From: Actinomycetospora lutea
GTDB lineage: Bacteria; Actinomycetota; Actinomycetes; Mycobacteriales; Pseudonocardiaceae
Direction: 5' to 3'
DNA length: 64,000 nt
NCBI RefSeq assembly: GCF_028737205.1
Contig: NZ_JAQZAL010000019.1
Span: forward strand, 84,494 to 148,493
Shown here: positions 61,134 through 64,000 of the stretch, one piece after another
Layout of the letters: each line of letters begins with the position of its first letter
How positions within the stretch are numbered: position 1 is the stretch's first letter
Made by a program: the position numbers and the translations under genes
The notes under the pieces: generated by a model
Told to the model about the DNA's origin: nothing
The model's database searches: none
The model's input: the letters and a program-made list of their open reading frames with translations, nothing else

Positions 61134-62107
61134 GACTGCGCCCCCTGGTGCTCGAGGAACCACCGATAGGTCGAGGCCAGCCCCTCGGCGAGCCCGATGG
61201 TGGGCTTCCAGCCGAGGGCCTGGAGACGCGAGACGTCGAGCAGCTTGCGTGGCGTCCCGTCGGGGCGGGAGGTGTCGTAGACGATCTCGCCGGTGAAGCC
61301 GACGACGTCGGCGACGAGCGCGGCGAGGTCGGCGATCGGCACGTCGTCGCCGACACCGACGTTGATCGGCGCCGGGTCGTCGTAGGTCTCGAGCAGGTGC
61401 AGGCAGGCCGCTGCCAGGTCGTCGACGTGCAGGAACTCGCGCCGCGGTGTGCCGGTGCCCCACACGGTGACGGTGGGTGCGCCGGACACCCGGGCCTCGT
61501 GGAACTTCCGCATCAGCGCGGGCAGGACGTGCGACTTCTCGAGGTCGAAGTTGTCGCCCGGGCCGTAGAGGTTGGTGGGCATCGCCGAGATCCACGACCG
61601 CCCGTACTCGCGGCGGTAGGACTGCACGCCCATGATCCCGGCGATCTTCGCGATCGCGTAGGCGTCGTTGGTCGGCTCGAGCGCGCCGGTGAGCAACGAG
61701 TCCTCGCGGATCGGCTGCTCGGCAAACTTCGGGTAGATGCACGACGACCCGAGCAGCAGCAGGCGCGGCACCCCGGCGCGGTGCGCGGCGTCGAGCAGGT
61801 TCGCCTGGATGCGCAGGTTCTCGTGCAGGAACTCGACGGGCTCGGCGGCGTTGGCCGCGATCCCGCCGACGCGCGCGGCGGCGTCGACCACGACGGCGGG
61901 AGCGGTCTCGTCGAGGAAGCGCGTGGTCGCGGCGAGGTCGCGCAGGTCGACCTGGCTCGAGCGCACCCCGACGACGTCGGTGAAGCCGGCCGCGTGCAGG
62001 TGCCGCACGACCGCGGAGCCGACGAGCCCCGACGAGCCGGCGACGAACACGCGCGAGTCGCGCGGCAACGGCCGGCCGAGCTCCCAGCCGGCGAGCGGGT
62101 CAGACAC
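61130..62107 (-). CDS. fcl: GDP-L-fucose synthase
   Basis: The 325-residue epimerase/reductase has [54 protein letters not shown] with the catalytic Ser/Cys region, and [11 protein letters not shown] with Tyr-xxx-Lys. [20 protein letters not shown] is a family hallmark. It makes GDP-L-fucose from the gmd product. Its GTG overlaps the end of the WcaI-like gene by eight bases and its stop overlaps gmd, giving a three-gene operon with the preceding transferase. Confidence 0.97.
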   Translation of the reverse strand: MSDPLAGWELGRPLPRDSRVFVAGSSGLVGSAVVRHLHAAGFTDVVGVRSSQVDLRDLAATTRFLDETAPAVVVDAAARVGGIAANAAEPVEFLHENLRIQANLLDAAHRAGVPRLLLLGSSCIYPKFAEQPIREDSLLTGALEPTNDAYAIAKIAGIMGVQSYRREYGRSWISAMPTNLYGPGDNFDLEKSHVLPALMRKFHEARVSGAPTVTVWGTGTPRREFLHVDDLAAACLHLLETYDDPAPINVGVGDDVPIADLAALVADVVGFTGEIVYDTSRPDGTPRKLLDVSRLQALGWKPTIGLAEGLASTYRWFLEHQGAQS

Positions 62108-63374
62108 GGGTCCCCCCTACGGGTACACGGGCGGCGGCGAGACCCTCCACCCAGCGCTGGTAGTCGCGGTGTGCGGCGGTGGCACCGAGGTGTTCCTGCG
62201 CGTAGGCACGGCCGGCAGCGGCCAGTGCCGCCGCGCGCGCGGGTTCGGTGATCCCCTGCACGGCGTCGAGCAGATCCTGCGGCCGGCCCGGATCGACGCG
62301 CACGCCGCCCCCCGATCGCCGGAGCTCGGCGGCCGCCGCGCTGCGCTCCCACGAGGCGGCGACGACCGGGCGGCCGGCGGTGAAGTACGAGGTGAGCTTG
62401 CTGGGCACCGACATCTCGGCGACGGTCGGGGCCTCGTTGACCAGCAGCACGTCGGCGGCCGCGAGGGCGTCGGGGAAGCGTTCGCCGGGTAGCGGGTCGA
62501 GGAACTGCAGCCGCCCGACGCCGGCTCCGCGGGCCTCGAGGGTGCCGCGCCGGTTGCCGTCGCCGAGCAGGACGAAGCGCACCGGGGCCCCGCGCTCGTC
62601 GGCCAGGCGCGCGGTGTCGACGACGTTCTCGAGTCCCTGCTTGAGGCCCATGTTGCCGGCGTGGAGGACGACCACCTCGTCGTCCCGCCACCCGAGGTCG
62701 CGCCGCGTCACCGCGCGGTCCGCATCCCCGGTCGAGACGTGCGACCAGTTGCGGATCACCGTGACGCGGTCGCGGTCGATCCCGAGCCCGGCGAGGCCCT
62801 CCCGGAACTGGTCGTGGACGACGGCGATGCCGTCGGCCCGCCCGAGCAGCCAGCCCTCGAGCCTCGCGGCCGCCCGCCCGGCGCCGGCCGAAGCGATGCC
62901 GGTCTCGGTCACCGCACGGCTGTAGAGGTCCTGGGTGACGACGCCGAGCGCCGTGCGTCCGCGCTTCTTCCAGCGCAGACCCGCGAGGACGGTCAGCAAC
63001 ACGGGGCTCACCGCGATGACGACGTCGGGACGACGGGTGCCCTGCTTCCCGACTGCCGCGGCGTGCACGGTGAAGGCCGCGTCCATCACCGCACGCCGCC
63101 ACGCACTGGGAGAACGGGGTACGGGATGGCGGACGCGCGTGATTCGCGCACCACCGTCGACCTCGTGGCGCCGCACCCCGGTGTAACCGTCGTACAGGGC
63201 CCACCGGGGGTAGTGCGGGTAGCCGGTGATCACGCGGACACGGTGACCGGCGTCCGACAGGGCAGCCACCATGCCGGCCGTGTACGGAGCGTTGCCGGTG
63301 TGTTCGGGGGTGTAGTGCATGCCGAGAACGAGCACGTCGAGGGCGTCCGAGTCACCCGGATGTCCGTCCTCCAT
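62100..63374 (-). CDS. WcaI-like family 4 glycosyltransferase
   Basis: The 424-residue GT-B enzyme begins VLVLGMHYTPEHTGNAPYTA, then RVRVITGYPHYPRWALYDGY, both typical of colanic-acid WcaI. The C-domain has VVLHAGNMGLKQGLENVVDT and LLVNEAPTVAEMSVPSKLTS with the donor-site Glu pair. Colanic WcaI proteins are proposed fucosyltransferases, consistent with gmd-fcl in the same operon. First gene of that operon; promoter in 63375-63855. Confidence 0.93.
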   Translation of the reverse strand: MEDGHPGDSDALDVLVLGMHYTPEHTGNAPYTAGMVAALSDAGHRVRVITGYPHYPRWALYDGYTGVRRHEVDGGARITRVRHPVPRSPSAWRRAVMDAAFTVHAAAVGKQGTRRPDVVIAVSPVLLTVLAGLRWKKRGRTALGVVTQDLYSRAVTETGIASAGAGRAAARLEGWLLGRADGIAVVHDQFREGLAGLGIDRDRVTVIRNWSHVSTGDADRAVTRRDLGWRDDEVVVLHAGNMGLKQGLENVVDTARLADERGAPVRFVLLGDGNRRGTLEARGAGVGRLQFLDPLPGERFPDALAAADVLLVNEAPTVAEMSVPSKLTSYFTAGRPVVAASWERSAAAAELRRSGGGVRVDPGRPQDLLDAVQGITEPARAAALAAAGRAYAQEHLGATAAHRDYQRWVEGLAAARVPVGGTRV

Positions 63375-63855
63375 CGGCCCTCCTCCACGACATCACCGTC
63401 GCTCGACACGTGACCGCGGTTGGTTCGGTCGGCTCAACTGGCGGACGCAGCTCTGACCGCGCAGACGATAACAGCGTGTTGTCGGACGATGTTCTACTCA
63501 CTCCACGGTCGCAGCATGCTCCTCGAGTAGTGGCGTTCAGTCACCAGTCTCTTACCCTGCCTTCTCGACGCCGGCTCGCGGGAGCCTCCACGCCCTGCTC
63601 GTCGCGTCAACGCCCACGCGATGGTGATCGAAGCGCGCGACGTGGTCAGGTGGGCTGACGCGGGCCGCTGAGCTGGACCATCAGGCTCAGGGAGATCGCA
63701 GCCTCCCCCGCACGACCGATCACGGTGTCGCTCGGAAGACCCGGGCCTTCCGTCGAGGTCTGATCGACCCGTACATTGCCGTTCGCTCAATCGGGTGACG
63801 ATCGGCGGCTGCCCCGTTCGCCGTACGCCCCGTGTGTGTGGGAGGGGCGAAGGCG
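63375..63855. other. AT-richer 481-base intergenic region
   Basis: This stretch has the lowest GC of the window's right end and more mixed codon-like composition than the genes. No credible gene, RNA or terminator was found. It probably holds divergent promoters for the GDP-fucose operon and for the gene starting near 63856. Confidence 0.5.
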
Positions 63856-64000
63856 GTGGGACCGGCGGCGACCGGAGCGTCCGAGACACGATCCCGGGCC
63901 GACGTGGCTCGCGCGCCGACGCACACGACGGTCCACCACGATGCGCCGGCGGCGACTCCGGGGGCGGCGCGGTCGTTGGTGGGGTTCCGGTCGGCGGGGA
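63856..64000 (+). CDS. Probable start of a further gene, cut by the window edge
   Basis: The frame is open from 63799 to the end of the window with high G/C at third positions. GGAGGGG at 63841 lies ten bases before a GTG at 63856. The 48 visible residues are Ala/Thr/Arg-rich and end GAARSLVGFRSAG. By location, next to gmd-fcl-WcaI, it could be a polyprenyl sugar-phosphate transferase, whose N-termini are often disordered; this is a guess from context only. Confidence 0.35.
   Translation, partial: MGPAATGASETRSRADVARAPTHTTVHHDAPAATPGAARSLVGFRSAG

Noticed and set aside
63494..63889. Minus-strand 131-codon frame near the right edge
   Set aside because: Pro/Ser/Arg-rich, no ribosome site, and overlaps the more plausible plus-strand start at 63856.
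1..64000. Search for tRNA, rRNA, CRISPR arrays, riboswitches, insertion sequences and attachment sites
   Set aside because: No T-loop consensus, regularly spaced repeats, transposase or integrase motifs, or terminal inverted repeats were seen by eye; a covariance-model scan would be needed to exclude small RNAs.

Overview
The window is very GC-rich DNA with almost no AT-rich stretches, frequent GTG starts and four-base ATGA/GTGA gene overlaps. Gene content is high-GC actinobacterial: a SigC-like ECF sigma factor with a zinc-finger anti-sigma factor, VKOR, DUF5134, DinB/mycothiol-type proteins, a fused glycine/sarcosine methyltransferase, PASTA-type PBP1 and many leaderless genes. The best guess is a member of the Pseudonocardiales (Pseudonocardia/Actinomycetospora-like); this is inferred from gene content, not from a marker gene. 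No rRNA, tRNA, CRISPR array, transposase, integrase or phage gene was recognised, so this looks like ordinary chromosome.

Layout. (1) 1-1460: a betaine-forming methyltransferase fusion, cut by the window edge. (2) 1723-5325: a tightly packed four-gene minus-strand operon of two soluble helical proteins, a membrane protein with a Gly-rich loop, and an OmpA-domain lipoprotein; its function is unknown. (3) 5544-14835: a copper and thiol-redox region with VKOR-copA, a DsbA-like thioredoxin, a CopD-like membrane protein, an anti-sigma factor and a SigC-like sigma factor. Divergent from sigC are a Cys-rich mini-protein, a DUF5134 protein and a PepSY protein. (4) 14887-29896: mixed housekeeping and envelope genes: ugd, SRPBCC, DUF1990, an EEP-family protein, a heparin-lyase-like protein, a DUF2235 hydrolase, an OafA-SGNH acyltransferase, a C39-like peptidase and several small proteins.

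(5) 29986-43510: an exopolysaccharide region. A BioF2/GNAT transferase comes first, then a P450 and a divergent pair of LuxR-type regulators. Six translationally linked genes follow: GT2, small membrane protein, BioF2/GNAT, GT2, polysaccharide deacetylase, and a 1237-residue protein joining a Wzx-like flippase to a second polytopic half. A GH-A-like lipoprotein faces them. (6) 46355-58012: an unusual group consisting of a CDP-alcohol phosphotransferase/sulfatase-like fusion, a BchC-like dehydrogenase, a pterin-synthase-fold protein that has lost catalytic residues, a GT4, a methyltransferase, an AglD-like membrane protein and a histidine phosphatase. These surround an L,D-transpeptidase, a class A PBP and a DinB protein. 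The set suggests an uncharacterised glycolipid or phospholipid-type product. (7) 58771-63374: a membrane glycosyltransferase, gmd, fcl and a WcaI-like GT4, i.e. GDP-fucose synthesis and use, followed by a long intergenic region and the probable start of a further gene.

How the parts connect. Regions 4 (ugd), 5 and 7 supply sugar nucleotides, transferases, export and trimming for surface polysaccharide. Region 3 pairs copper efflux with extracytoplasmic disulfide chemistry under a probable SigC-type regulator. The best candidates for undescribed biology are the four-gene OmpA-lipoprotein operon, the cluster around the altered pterin-synthase-fold protein, and the flippase fusion.
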